64,000 nt of DNA, from the NCBI RefSeq assembly GCF_050948175.1, contig NW_027490111.1, forward strand, positions 744,001-808,000. Reading direction: 5' to 3'. This document shows positions 10,301-22,221 of this stretch, in pieces; position 1 is the stretch's first letter; each line of letters begins with the position of its first letter. Position numbers and translations under genes: made by a program. This DNA comes from Xylocopa sonorina (lineage: Eukaryota > Arthropoda > Insecta > Hymenoptera > Apidae). The notes beneath the pieces are model-generated. The model ran no database searches, was not told where the DNA came from, and saw only the letters and a list, made by a program, of their open reading frames with translations.

Positions 10301-11026
10301 TTACTTTCATTTGAATCGTTGACGAGGAATGCATAACACTTCGCAATGAATATTATATCTTACCATGAAGCATAGAAATGAGATGCGATTTCTCGATTTA
10401 AGAAGCATTAGAACACTATTGCTACGATAGGTAGACAACTGCAAACGCTACTTCCTTGCAAGGAGGTGTCGCATTTACATTCATTTGAAGTGTAGAGGAG
10501 GAATACATAACATTTCGCAAATCATATTATATCTTACCATGAAACATAGATATGAGATGCGATATCGCGTTTTAAGTAGCATTAGAAAGCTAATGCTACG
10601 ATACGTAGATGTCTGCAAACTCTATTTTCTAGCGAGGACGTATCGCATTCACATTCATTTGAAGTGTAGACGAGGAATACATAACACTTCGCAAATCATG
10701 TTATATCTTACCATGAAACATAGAAATGAGATGCGATATCGCGTTCTAAGAATCATATGAACTCTATTGCTACGATACGTAGACATCTGCAAACGCTATT
10801 TCCTAGCGAGGAAGTGTCGCATTCACAATCATTTGAAGTGTAGACGAGGAATACATGACACTTCGCAGTGAATATTATATCTTATCATGAAACATAGATA
10901 TGAGATGCAATATCTCGTTTTAAGAAGCATTTGAACTCTATTGCTTCGATACGTAGACATCTGCAAACGCTATTTCCTAGCGAGGAAGTGTCGCATTCAC
11001 ATTCATTTGAAGTGTGGACGAGGAAT
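7374..11026 (+). repeat. Satellite array 1, 174-bp monomers (about 21 copies)
   Basis: Head-to-tail 174-bp monomers, each beginning (arbitrarily) at ATGAAACATAGA. Two monomer types alternate here. Type I has GCGATATCGC and CGCAAATCATATT. Type II has GCAATATCTC and CGCAATGAATATT. Type II junctions at 8081, 8429, 8603, 8951 and 9299 are spaced 348, 174, 348 and 348 bp, a partly dimeric arrangement. Monomers here are more diverged than in arrays 2 and 3. The array is cut by copy A on the left and by the assembly gap on the right. No gene is seen. Confidence 0.97.
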
Positions 11027-11126
11027 NNNNNNNNNNNNNNNNNNNNNNNNNNNNNNNNNNNNNNNNNNNNNNNNNNNNNNNNNNNNNNNNNNNNNNNNNN
11101 NNNNNNNNNNNNNNNNNNNNNNNNNN
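11027..11126. other. Assembly gap (100 N)
   Basis: Exactly 100 N between satellite and the interior of the copy C 3' LTR. The matching 5' LTR is 1589 bp and only 907 bp of the 3' LTR is visible, so at least 682 bp is missing plus the rest of a monomer. The 100 N is therefore a placeholder, not a measured length. Confidence 0.95.
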
Positions 11127-12033
11127 TGGATTAGAATTAAGGAATTGTATTTGAACTCGAATAAAGATACTTTGAATCTGGTAAAAATAAACTATATTCT
11201 ATGATTTCACTATACTAGATACACTTGACTAAATTCTAAGTTACTGACTAGCGATTACAATGAGAATTAGAAATAGTATAAAGTATCGAATGGACTCCGC
11301 TATGGGAGTATGGATAGAGACGAATGCATTAGAGCTAATTGCTCGTTGCGAATGAGCCTATTGCTCGGATCGGAGGTGCATCGTTCGGATGCTGGATTAG
11401 AACTCCTCGGTTCGGAGATGAGATACGAACTCTCCGGTTCGGAGATGAGACGCGAACTGACTCTCGGATCTCGCGTCCGCGACCTCCTCGGGTCGCGCGG
11501 CGCGCGAGTCGCTGGGCCCTCGCGGTGGGGCGGACGGTCGGAGTAGGGCGGCCGCTCGGCCCTCGTGGTGGGGCGGCCGTTCGGAGTGGGGCGCGGCCCG
11601 CGTTAAGCGTGAGCCGCGAGCGTCGAGTGTGCGCGCGAGTGCAACGGAACATAACCGTGCATGAATAAAATACATACATATATTCACTTAAATCTAGGTG
11701 TGTGTTGGTGTGTATGTACATAGGTGAGTAGTGTGCTTATTCTAATCCCACATGTACGAGAAGTACGTATAGGGCTTCGTGATCGCTGGGGATTCGACCC
11801 AGTATGTGTCGGAGAGCTCCTCGCCCTCGTAATACGGGGTGAAGTCCTCCCCCTCGTGTGCGGAGATCGCGCGTGGGCGCGGCATGCTGCATCCCTCTTC
11901 CCTCTCGTACCTTTGTCTCCTTCTGTAGGGACGGCGAGTCGGCGGGTGGCCCGTGTGCAGGGGCTCCGGATACGGATGCTGGGGATGATGAGGTGGACGC
12001 CGGAGGGTGGCAGGCGGTACGCCTGACGTTACA
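11127..12033 (-). repeat. 3' LTR, copy C (partial, 907 bp)
   Basis: It matches 18633-19539 at equal length, and I saw no difference on reading through. It contains the U3 part of pol (stop at 11742), the GC-rich block and a 27-bp tandem duplication (11400-11453). The remainder, including the LTR ORF, would lie in the gap. Confidence 0.93.
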
Positions 12034-15000
12034 CCACCCCCCTTGGAAAAAGAATCTCGGCCATGCCGAGATCTCTTGTCTGTTGGGTAGATTTCGGGAT
12101 GCTGGATCCTTCTCTTGGTCCTGTCGGCTGGATGCTGCGGAATCTGAGGTTTTTCGCCTGGTTGATCCTGGCGATAACGTTTGGAGATTGGACCGTGACT
12201 GCGGGCTTCCTTCGGATTGCAGGCACTTTCGTCGCTTTCACTTTCAGCGTTCGTTTGAATGTCACTGCTCTCACTGACTTCATTCATTTTCAGTTTTTCG
12301 CACTTTTCTTTCACTAGCATCCACACTCTGCATACTATGCATTCGTTTACAATTTTGATTTTGTTCGTTATGACAATTTTATGGCGCCCTTTTACATTCA
12401 GCTTAACATTACAATTGCCCAAAATTTCGAGGATACGGTACGGTCCAGAATACTGTGCCTGGAACTTATGTTTGTTCGGCTCTTTTAAAGATAGACCCAT
12501 TGGCCTACCTCGAAGTTTTGGACATTGAGATTTCGGTCATAATAATATTAGAACGGCGTTTCGCATTGTCTAGATTGGCTTTAGCCAAATCTGAGATTTC
12601 GAGATTTTCTCCTGAAGTTGTATAAGATAGTCCGCTATAAGTTTCGTTATCAGAGCTGTCCTGAAAAGGAGTGGCTGACGGCGTCCTAGCTATCCTGCCG
12701 AACACTAGTTCGTGTGGGGTGTATAATGTACCTCGTGCACACTGGTGTTGTATGAAAACATTGCGTACGGTAACCAATTCACCCAATCGTTACTCGACTC
12801 TATGTAATGCTTCAGATATTCGGCCAGGACGTGGTGAGATCGTTCAACGGACCCGTTTGTCTGTGGATGGAACGCAGTGGACTTGTATTGCTTAATACGG
12901 AATTTGATTGCTATGGCTTTAATCAAGCTGTTTATAAAGTTCGAACCTTGGTCCGTGAGTATGCCTTTCGGGCATCCGAATTTACAAATGAATTCTTTTA
13001 TTAAGCTTCGGCAATGTCTACTGCGGTGGTGGTTTTGAGAGGAACTGCGACTGAGTATTTAGTGAGGAGATCTTGGATCGTGAGGATACTTGTATAACCG
13101 TCGGAAGTTTCGGGAAGAGGACCCATTACGTCCATTGAAATCTTATCGAATGCCCCTGCCAGGGGTGTCGGTTAAAGTGAGAGGCTGTCTGGTCTTCACC
13201 CGGACCAGTTTCTCTGTCTGACAACTTTACATTTGCCAATATATTCTTGTATTTGTGTTTTCATGTTTGGCCAAAAGTATTGTTGTCTGATGCGAGAATA
13301 AGTTTTATTAACCCCTTTGTGACCTCCCACAGGGGAGTCGTGGTTTTCTCTTATTATTTTCAGTCGCTCTTCGACCGAAGGGTTTTAATGAGGCCCTGGC
13401 AGACCGTAATCTGGACAGTTGTTTCATAAAACAGGTCCTGAAGGATTTTCTGGATTCGGGACCAGGATACGGAGTCTAGATAGGTTTGTGCGATACTAAA
13501 TGTTTGTAATTGTAATTCGTTTACAACGTCGCACAAGGATCTGAATGTTTCTATTACGGGTCTGGAAATTGATTGATCTGGTGGAATGTTCGATGATTGA
13601 AGCTGGATTTGGAATTCGTTTCCGATTTGTATGACTTTGGCTTTGGTAAGAACGTGATTTTTGTTTGGAAGGAATTTTTCAGCGTTCGCTAGATCTTTGG
13701 CGCCCGTGTCATAGGGGGTGCCCAGATTGCGTGACGAAGACAACTACATTGTCTCGTCGCGTTGATAATGCGTCACGGCTGAAATTAAATAGAGGTTCGC
13801 GTCGGAAAAATTCATTTGGAGCAGGAGTATAGAAGTCGGTGCTGTCGCTGGCGACTTGCGGAGGTGGTGCTGTGTTGGTACGGAAGGACGTGCCTGGAGT
13901 CGGTAATTCAGGTTCTGATGTTACCGGAGTAGGAGGAGGCGCTAGTGTGGTATACTTTTTACGGGTTTCCGGGAGGTACATCGAAGATGTCGTCCTCCGA
14001 GTTTTCTGAATACGAGAGCGGAAAATTTGAGCGGGATTCCGCGACAATGCGTCCGCATTAAGGTTCGTTTTTCCACTTTTATAGACCATCTCGTAGTCAA
14101 ATTCCGCTAACTTAAGCTCCACCGTACGAGTCTACTTGACGGGTCCTTGACCGAATTCATCCACACTAACGGTCGATGGTCGGTAACGAGTTTGAATTGA
14201 TTACCGTATATGTATGGACGAAAGTAATGGACGGCGTAGGACAATCGCCAGACACTCCTTCTCGATCGTGGAGTAGTTTTTTCTCCGCAGCGTTTAACAG
14301 TCGCGACGTGTACGCGATTGGCAAGTCCGCGCCTATTGGTCCTTGACTCAAGATAGCACCAATAGCTTCGGCGGACGCGTCGGTCGTTATCACGAATGGT
14401 TGTTTGAAGTTGGGGTACTGCAAGATAGGCGCTTCGCATAGGCAATCTCGGAGTTTGACGAATGAATTCTCTTGCTCGTTACGCCATACAAAGGGCGCGT
14501 CTTTTTTAACAAATTTGTAAGTGGCTTAGCAATATTAGAAAAATTTGCGATGAACCGCCTGTAGTATCCCGCGAGCCCGAGGAATTGTTTGATCTGTTTC
14601 GCGTTGCGCGGGCGCGGAAAATTTTTGACGGCGCTAATTTTCGCAGGGTCAGGTTTTACACCGTGCTCACTGATAATATGACCCAAATAGCTTACTTCTC
14701 TCCTCAGGAATTCGCACTTATCCGGCTGCAATACTAAATTAGCTTCTTTGAGCCGTTGAGTTAATTTATCGCATTTAAGTCGATGTTCTTGAAGAGAGCT
14801 AGCGTAGATAACAATGTCGTCCAAATAGACGAAAATTTCGTTCCCCTGGAGACCGGACAGGACATTGTCCATAAGTCGTTGGAACGTCGCTGGCGCATTT
14901 TTTAATCGAATGGCATTCTTTTAAATTCATAATGCCCGTGAGGCGTCGAAAAAGCGGTTTTGGGGAGCATCGGCGGGCTCCATTGGGATCTGGTGAAATC

Positions 15001-16654
15001 CGCTCGCGAGGATCGAAGTGTACTAAAATACTTCGCGCTCCCGAGCTGATCAAGTATCTCGGTAATGCAAGGGAGGGGATAGCATCGGCGACAGATTTCT
15101 CATTGAGGTGCGCGGTAGTCGATGACGACGCGCCATTGCTTGTTGCCCAAGGAGTCCGGTTTCTTTGGGACAACCCACAATGGCGAATTATATGGTGATT
15201 TTGACGGAGAGATGACACCATTTTGTAAAAATTTGTCGACTTGTCGTCGAATCTCCTCCTTATGAGCTGGTGGGAATCGGTATTGTTTCACATTGACGGG
15301 GCGGTCGTCGACGGTTGGAATCTTGTGCGTGGTTGCTGACGTATGCCCTAATTTATCCCCCTCATGTGAAAAAGCTCCTGCGTGCTTTGAACGAGACGGA
15401 CGACGTGCTCTCTTTCCTCTGCGTTGAGGTGGTCGAGACGGAGGAGACTAAGAATTCGATCTAGGCGAGATTTCGAAGGATTGGCGGATTTCGATGTCTG
15501 TTTTAACGGCGCCTGTTGTATATTATTTTTTAACCGCCTGAGCATAGGAGATTTGTTGAACATTCGCGATTTTGCAACGCGAAGGAGGAGTTTCGAGTGT
15601 CGAATATGGTGTCTGACTCGAGAAAGAAATAGAAGTTTTCCCTTTTTGGGATGAGCCGATCGGTACGGCGGATACGTTAGATTTAGTAGATTTAGAAAAA
15701 ACCGGGATAGAGCGACGGACTATCCTCCTCGTGGAGGGGAGTCATGATTTGCGCGGGCTCAAGTATGATCTCTGGTAACGCGATTTCGACGGCGCGGGTC
15801 GGATGAATTAATTATTCGAGTTACCGCTTTGCCCCGAATTACTCTGACGAGAGCGTTTCCGAAAAATATGCCCGGCGCAAGATCGATACGAGGAATTATA
15901 CCTTCCGCGAGATTCGAATTAACTACGCGGACCTTGATACCGATATTTGATCTCGGCGGAATGGAGATACGGTCTCCTGACTTCGGAGAAGCTGCTTTGT
16001 CTTGCGTTCGAAGCTTCGATTTCGTTGTTGCATCGCGTTTCAGCGGAGGCGATGATTTACGCGGCGGGGCGCGGCGGCGGAGGGGGAATAGATTCCGTGC
16101 GCGGCGCTTGTTTACGTTTCGGCGATAGGAGAGGCTTTATTTTCGACTCCGGTGACGGTTCCTCGAGTGCTTCGATATCGTCTTCGAAAGGAATTCTCTT
16201 ACCATTCCATTTGATTATTTTATTTGGAAAAGAGATTTCTGCGTCCATACAGAACCCGGAGCCGAGGATCCCGCTTGGTTTAAGGGGAAAATCATCCTCG
16301 ACCACATTAAAAGGAACGACGCGACCGAAAATGACAAGATTCACCGTCCCTAAGGTTGCGGTTTTGCCATCGGTTACCCCTGTTATTATGACGATCTCGG
16401 ACTTATCGATTCGCGCGGATGCTTTTAGAGCCGAACGTTTTATAATATTTATTTCCGCCCCAGTGTCCACCATGAAGCGAGTTGGTGAAATTAGAAGATC
16501 GATTTTAGAATTACGTTTGGCGTGCTAGTTTTTCCGGTTATGTTTATCGCGGCGTTTCGTCGATTTCCGCGTTGGAGTTGTTCGCGGCGAGAGGACGGAC
16601 TTGGTGCCGCGGCCTCGCCACCTGTCTCGCGGCGGGGTGCGGAGGCCATTGTCG
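11742..16654 (-). pseudogene. pol: Pol remnant with multiple frameshifts, copy C
   Basis: Pieces of the copy B pol frame appear in order on the minus strand: protease near 16057-16473, the region before RT near 15348-15563, RT pieces at 15100-15291 and 14390-14872 (YLDD present), RNase H at 14107-14445, the macrodomain-like linker at 13360-13743, integrase at 12705-12926 and 12505-12786, and the C-terminal piece plus U3 extension at 11742-12500. Breaks are mostly single-base indels relative to copy B. One example is a run of A on the coding strand shortened from seven to six near 14511-14516. It cannot make an intact Pol as written. Identical LTRs suggest a recent insertion, so some breaks may be consensus errors rather than true decay. 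Confidence 0.9.
12034..12044 (-). other. Polypurine tract, copy C
   Basis: Reverse complement of AAGGGGGGTGG, directly against the 3' LTR start. It is identical to copies A and B. Confidence 0.85.
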
Positions 16655-17868
16655 TTTCCCGAATTTTTATTTACCGCGTTTGTTGTACTGCCTTTTTCGG
16701 CACTCGCCTATTTCGTGCCCCGGGGTCTTGCAATAGCGACAAAATTTGGGCGCGTCCCTGGCTACGATTTGTCTCGGTTGTTCGTACGCGGGGCCTCGAG
16801 TAGGAGGCGGTACGTCCCTGGATCGCAAGTATTCCTGCGGTCGGTACGGCGATGGCGGTCTGAATCGACACTCGGTCGCGTAATGTCCGATATTATTGCA
16901 TTTTCGGCAAATAATTTCGGCTGGTTTTTTCGCGCGATTCTGATCGCGCGGCACGCGATCTACCTAGTCGGTTGCAATCACGTTCGTGCATTTGATAGAG
17001 CTCCCGCGCTCGAGCGAACGTTTCTCGCAATGTACCGAATGAATTTACAGTCATCTGCATTCGAATTTCCGGAATGAGACCGTCTTTAAAACATTGTAAT
17101 GTGAGCGCGTCTACGTCATCGAGCGATTCCGGTGTGTCTCGTCGAGCAAGCCTTTCGCAATCAATTATAGCGGTTCTAAGATCTTTTACTCGACCGATGT
17201 AATCTAGAATGTGCTCGTTCGCGCGCATAAATATATTGGCAAGTTCACCCCGATAATGATGAGCTGATTTTACGGAGCAAAATGTGCTGCGAAGAACGTC
17301 CGTTAATTCGAGTATTGTGTAACACGGCTCGTCTTCTAGCGCGGCGTAGGCACGACCCTTGAGTTTTCCCTTAAGCAGGCGTGTGAAAGTTCGCTCGCAC
17401 CCATTAGGGATAAGCTCATAATGCGCGTTTACACGCTCGGGTAAACTGAAGAATAGGAATGTTCTGACCGTCGAATGTCGGCACGGCTTCGAGGGCCTGC
17501 TTAAGCGATAGCTCGTCGTGTTGCGAACTATTTGTATTGAAATCAGAGCTCGAATTATGTGCGGAAAGCGGATTTCCCCGAGGAATATCTAGAGGAACAG
17601 TATCGTCGCGCGTTAAATCAGGCGTTCTGCGAATAGATTCTATTTCACGACGTAGAATTTCTATTTGCTGGAGCAACGCGGCATTACTCGGATCGGTCGC
17701 TTTCGTATTTTTCGCGGAAGTATTTTGTTGCGCGGTACTAGGAAGAGGCTCGGCGATAGCGTCTTGGAAATCAAGCGTTCTGCTAGTGCGTTTTTCGCGT
17801 TCAGAATCGGCCATCGCGGCGGCTCGCTGTGTCTGCTGGCGCGTTTTTGTCGGAGTCCGGGTTGCCAT
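16544..17868 (-). pseudogene. gag: Gag remnant with frameshifts, copy C
   Basis: It starts with the same N-terminus as the copy B gag (Met at 17866-17868) and ends at the equivalent stop (16544-16546). It keeps the 14 bases that copy B lost near its residue 168. Frame breaks are single-base insertions relative to B: near 17415 (an extra base before the codons for YEL), near 16925-16931 (a run of A on the coding strand of six instead of five), and near 16680 (one extra A after the second knuckle). Both CCHC knuckles are readable across the frames. As written it encodes no full Gag. Confidence 0.88.
16611..16660 (-). promoter_or_regulatory. -1 frameshift signal, copy C
   Basis: Minus-strand GGGAAAC at 16654-16660, a 6-nt spacer, GGCCTC at 16642-16647 and the pairing GAGGCC at 16611-16616. 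The arrangement matches copies A and B, with one extra base in the loop region. Confidence 0.75.
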
Positions 17869-17919
17869 ATCTAGTTTCGCGGTTCCTTTCGGCGGAATTT
17901 CCGGAGGAAACGCGTGGCT

Positions 17920-17937
17920 ATCCCACCGCTGTCACCA
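17920..17937 (-). other. Primer binding site, copy C
   Basis: On the minus strand TGGTGACAGCGGTGGGAT lies 13 nt downstream of the 5' LTR end, identical to copy B. See the copy B entry for the tRNA assignment. Confidence 0.75.
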
Positions 17938-18082
17938 AAAATAACTTTCGTGTCACGTCCCGAGGTGCGGTTGCGCTCGCAACGGTGGCACAAAGTCGTA
18001 ACCGTTCCCGAAAATAACGCGAATTGCGTCCGGACCGGGTTCGTTGGCGTTTCGGACTCGATAAAACAGTAACTAACACTAA

Positions 18083-18091
18083 ACTTACCTT
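18083..18091 (-). other. Candidate 5' splice donor in 5' LTR, copy C
   Basis: AAG|GTAAGT on the minus strand, overlapping the stop of the LTR ORF exactly as in copy B. Confidence 0.6.
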
Positions 18092-18465
18092 GCGAAGGCT
18101 TGATTCCGCTGTCTGAGTTCTCTTTCCAGGTACCTGGAGCGCCTTGGATCCGCAACCGGGATGGCGGCGGCGTACGGCTGGAACGGAGGTACGTCTACGG
18201 GAATAAGCGTCCAGGCGGGTTGACTCCGGCTGGCAGGTATCGGCGTTTGGCCCTGACGATTGGCGACTCGTACGGGTCGTGCGGCGAAGGAAACCTCCTT
18301 CACAGGAACCAGGACTCGAACGTAGGAAATTGAATATTCTGGTGCATCACCCACGTATTCCCGAGCGAGACGACGAATGAACTCTCTCCTCCCCGCGCGT
18401 CGTGTACGCTTTGTCGGAGGTGCAAGGCTCATCGAGAATACTTGAACTTCGGTTGAATACGGCAC
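18085..18465 (-). CDS. LTR-encoded basic ORF, copy C 5' LTR (126 aa, unknown function)
   Basis: An open 126-codon frame, almost the same as in copy B, with the PTKRTRRAGRREF basic block near residues 17-29 and the conserved end around PFQPYAAAIPV and DPRRSRYLERE. It remains open although gag and pol in this copy are full of frameshifts. The stop codon TAA is formed inside the splice donor GTAAGT, so a spliced transcript would read through into a second exon. I found no similarity to a family I know. It lies between the presumed transcription start region of the LTR and gag. Confidence 0.6.
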   Translation of the reverse strand: MPYSTEVQVFSMSLAPPTKRTRRAGRREFIRRLAREYVGDAPEYSISYVRVLVPVKEVSFAARPVRVANRQGQTPIPASRSQPAWTLIPVDVPPFQPYAAAIPVADPRRSRYLERELRQRNQAFAR

Positions 18466-21400
18466 GGCTAAGCGTTGGTTCGCTCTAGCTTACCGGGATC
18501 GACCTGGGCGCAAGATATTCTGTACACGGTAGAAGTGAGGATGGAGCAACTAAGCGCTGGTTCGCTCTAGTCGTCGAGCCTCAAGACTATCGTAGATGAG
18601 ATATAGAATTAGAATAATCGCGAGCGTACCCGTGGATTAGAATTAAGGAATTGTATTTGAACTCGAATAAAGATACTTTGAATCTGGTAAAAATAAACTA
18701 TATTCTATGATTTCACTATACTAGATACACTTGACTAAATTCTAAGTTACTGACTAGCGATTACAATGAGAATTAGAAATAGTATAAAGTATCGAATGGA
18801 CTCCGCTATGGGAGTATGGATAGAGACGAATGCATTAGAGCTAATTGCTCGTTGCGAATGAGCCTATTGCTCGGATCGGAGGTGCATCGTTCGGATGCTG
18901 GATTAGAACTCCTCGGTTCGGAGATGAGATACGAACTCTCCGGTTCGGAGATGAGACGCGAACTGACTCTCGGATCTCGCGTCCGCGACCTCCTCGGGTC
19001 GCGCGGCGCGCGAGTCGCTGGGCCCTCGCGGTGGGGCGGACGGTCGGAGTAGGGCGGCCGCTCGGCCCTCGTGGTGGGGCGGCCGTTCGGAGTGGGGCGC
19101 GGCCCGCGTTAAGCGTGAGCCGCGAGCGTCGAGTGTGCGCGCGAGTGCAACGGAACATAACCGTGCATGAATAAAATACATACATATATTCACTTAAATC
19201 TAGGTGTGTGTTGGTGTGTATGTACATAGGTGAGTAGTGTGCTTATTCTAATCCCACATGTACGAGAAGTACGTATAGGGCTTCGTGATCGCTGGGGATT
19301 CGACCCAGTATGTGTCGGAGAGCTCCTCGCCCTCGTAATACGGGGTGAAGTCCTCCCCCTCGTGTGCGGAGATCGCGCGTGGGCGCGGCATGCTGCATCC
19401 CTCTTCCCTCTCGTACCTTTGTCTCCTTCTGTAGGGACGGCGAGTCGGCGGGTGGCCCGTGTGCAGGGGCTCCGGATACGGATGCTGGGGATGATGAGGT
19501 GGACGCCGGAGGGTGGCAGGCGGTACGCCTGACGTTACAATATCGAGTTTTAAGAATCATTAGAACTCTATTGCTACGATACCTAGACATCTGCAGACGC
19601 TATTTCCTTGAAAGGAAGTGTCGCATTTACATTCATTTGAAGTGTAGACGAGGAATACATAACACTTCGCAAATCATGTTATATCTTACAATGAACATAG
19701 AAATGAGATGCGATATCGCGTTTTAAGAATCATATGAACTCTATTGCTACGATACGTAGACATCTGCAATCGCTATTTCCTAGCAAGGAAGTGTCGCAAT
19801 TACATTCATTTGAAGTGTAGACGAGGAATACATGATACTTCGCAAATCATATTATATCTTACCATGAAACATAGAAATGAGATGCCATATCGCGTTTTAA
19901 GAAGCATTAGAACACTTTTGCTACGATATTTAGACATTTGCAAACGCTATTTCCTAGCAAAGAAGTGTCGCATTTACATTTATTTGAAGTGTAGACGAGG
20001 AATACATAACACTTCGCAAGTCATATTATATCTTACCATGAAACATAGAATTGAGATGCGATATCGCGTTTTAAGAAGCATTAGAACTCTATTGCTACGA
20101 TACCTAGACATCTGCAGACGCTATTTCCTAGCAAGGAAGTGTCGCATTTACATTCATTTGAAGTGTAGACGAGGAATACATAACACTTCGCAAATCATAT
20201 TATATCTTACCATGAAACATAGAAATGAGATGCAATATCGCGTTCTAAGAATCATAAGAACTCTATTGCTACGATACGTAGACATCTGCAAACGCTATTT
20301 CCTTGCAAGGAAGTGTCGCATTTACATTCATTTGAAGTGTAGACGAGGAATACATGATACTTCGCAAATCATATCATATCATACCATGAAACGTAGAAAT
20401 GAGATGCGATATCGCGATTTAAGAAGCATTTGAACTCTATTGCTTCGATATCTAGATATCTGCAAACGCTATTTCCTTGCAAGGAAGTGTCGCATTTTCA
20501 TTCATTTGAATCGTAGACGAGGAATGCATAACACTTCGCAATGAATATTATATCTTATCATGAAACATAGATATGAGATGCAATATCTCGTTTTAAGAAG
20601 CATTTGAACTCTATAGCTTCGATACGTAGACATCTGCAAACGCTATTTCCTTGCAAGGAAGTGTCGCATTTACATTCATTTGAAGTGTAGATGAGGAATA
20701 CATGATACTTCGCAAATCATATCATATCATACCATGAAACATAGAAATGAGATGCGATATCGCGATTTAAGAAGCATTTGAACTCTATAGCTTCGATATC
20801 TAGATATCTGCAAACGCTATTTCCTTGCAAGGAAGAGTCGCATTTACATTCATTTGAAGTGTAGACGAGGAATACAGGACACTTCGAAAATCATATTATA
20901 TCTTACCATGAAACATAGAAATGAGATGCGATATCGCGTTTTAAGTAGCATTAGAAAGCTATTGCTACGATACGTAGACATCTGCAAACGCTATTTCCTT
21001 GCAAGGAAGTGTCGCATTTACATTCATTTGAATCGTAGACGAGGAATGCATAACACTTCGCAAATCATATTACATCTTACCATGAAACATAGAAATGAGA
21101 TGCGATATCGCGTTTTAAGAAGCATTTGAACTCTATTGCTCCGATACGTAGACATTTGCAAGCGCTATTTCCTAGCAAAGCAGTGTCGCATTTACATTTA
21201 TTTGAAGTGTAGACGAGGAATACATAACACTTAGCAAATCATATTATATCTTACCATGAAACATAGAAATGAGATGCGATATCGCGTTTTAAGAAGCATT
21301 AGAACTCTATTGCTACGATACCTAGACATCTGCAGACGCTATTTCCTAGCAAGGAAGTGTCGCATTTACATTCATTTGAAGTGTAGACGAGGAATACATA

Positions 21401-22221
21401 ACACTTCGCAAATCATATTATATCTTACCATGAAACATAGAAATGAGATGCGATATCGCGTTTTAAGAAGCATTAGAAAGCTACTGCTACGATACGTAGA
21501 CATCTGCAAACGCTATTTCCTAGCGAGGAAGTATCGCAATCACATTCATTTGAAGTGTAGACGAGGAATACATAACACTTCGCAAATCATGTTATATCTT
21601 ACCATGAAACATAGAAACGAGATGCGATATCGCGTTTTAAGAATCATATGAACTCTATTGCTACGATACGTAGACATCTGCAAACGCTATTTCCTAGCGA
21701 GGAAGTATCGCATTCACATTCATTTGAAGTGTAGAGGAAGAATACATAACACTTCGCAAATCATATTATATCTTACCATGAAACGTAGAAATGAGATGCG
21801 ATATCGCGTTTTAAGAATCATAAGAACACTACTGCTACGATAGGTAGACATTTGCAGACGCTATTTCCTTGCAAGGAAGTGTCGCATTTACTTTCATTTG
21901 AATCGTAGACGAGGAATGCATAACACTTCGCAATGAATAATATATCTTATGAAACATAGAAATGAGATGCGATATCGCGTTTTAAGAAGCATTTGAACTC
22001 TATTGCTTCGATACGTAGACATCTGCAAACGCTATTTCCTTGCAAGGAAGTGTCGCATTTACATTCATTTGAAGTGTAGAGGAGGAATACAGGACACTTC
22101 GAAAATCATATTATATCTTGCCATGAAACATAGAAATGAGATGCGATATCGCGTTTTAAGGAGCATTAGAAAGCTATTGCTACGATACGTAGACATCTGC
22201 AAACGCTATTTCCTTGCAAGG

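Larger units (their letters stand above)
11127..19539 (-). mobile_element. Ty3/Gypsy LTR retrotransposon, copy C (reverse orientation, 3' end in gap)
   Basis: The same element as copy B in reverse: 5' LTR at 17951-19539, gag and pol remnants, polypurine tract, and a partial 3' LTR running into the gap. The internal region is 5917 bp against 5895 bp in copy B; 14 of those 22 extra bases are the stretch deleted in B. The right flank begins ATATCGAG, which matches the uninterrupted satellite at 24758, so the insertion site was ATAT inside the monomer's GCGATATCGC-like dyad. The left target duplication is hidden by the gap. Coding frames are broken by many one-base indels although the LTRs agree. 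Confidence 0.95.
17951..19539 (-). repeat. 5' LTR, copy C (1589 bp)
   Basis: Ends are TGTAACGTC (at 19539) and GACGTGACA (at 17951) on the element strand. It is 28 bp longer than the B LTR, chiefly from an extra 27-bp unit at 18906-18959. It contains the LTR ORF, a splice donor, paired dyad repeats at 18468-18488 and 18550-18570, and the GC-rich block. The visible part of the 3' LTR has the same extra unit, so the duplication predates this insertion or was copied in the same reverse-transcription event. Confidence 0.95.

Noticed and set aside
7374..11026. CRISPR-like repeat array
   Set aside because: Units are 174 bp, contiguous, without unique spacers, in a eukaryotic context. This is satellite DNA.
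11335..11721. ORFs on both strands of the GC-rich LTR block
   Set aside because: High GC removes stops in several frames. No frame is favoured between copies A and B apart from the pol tail and the LTR ORF.
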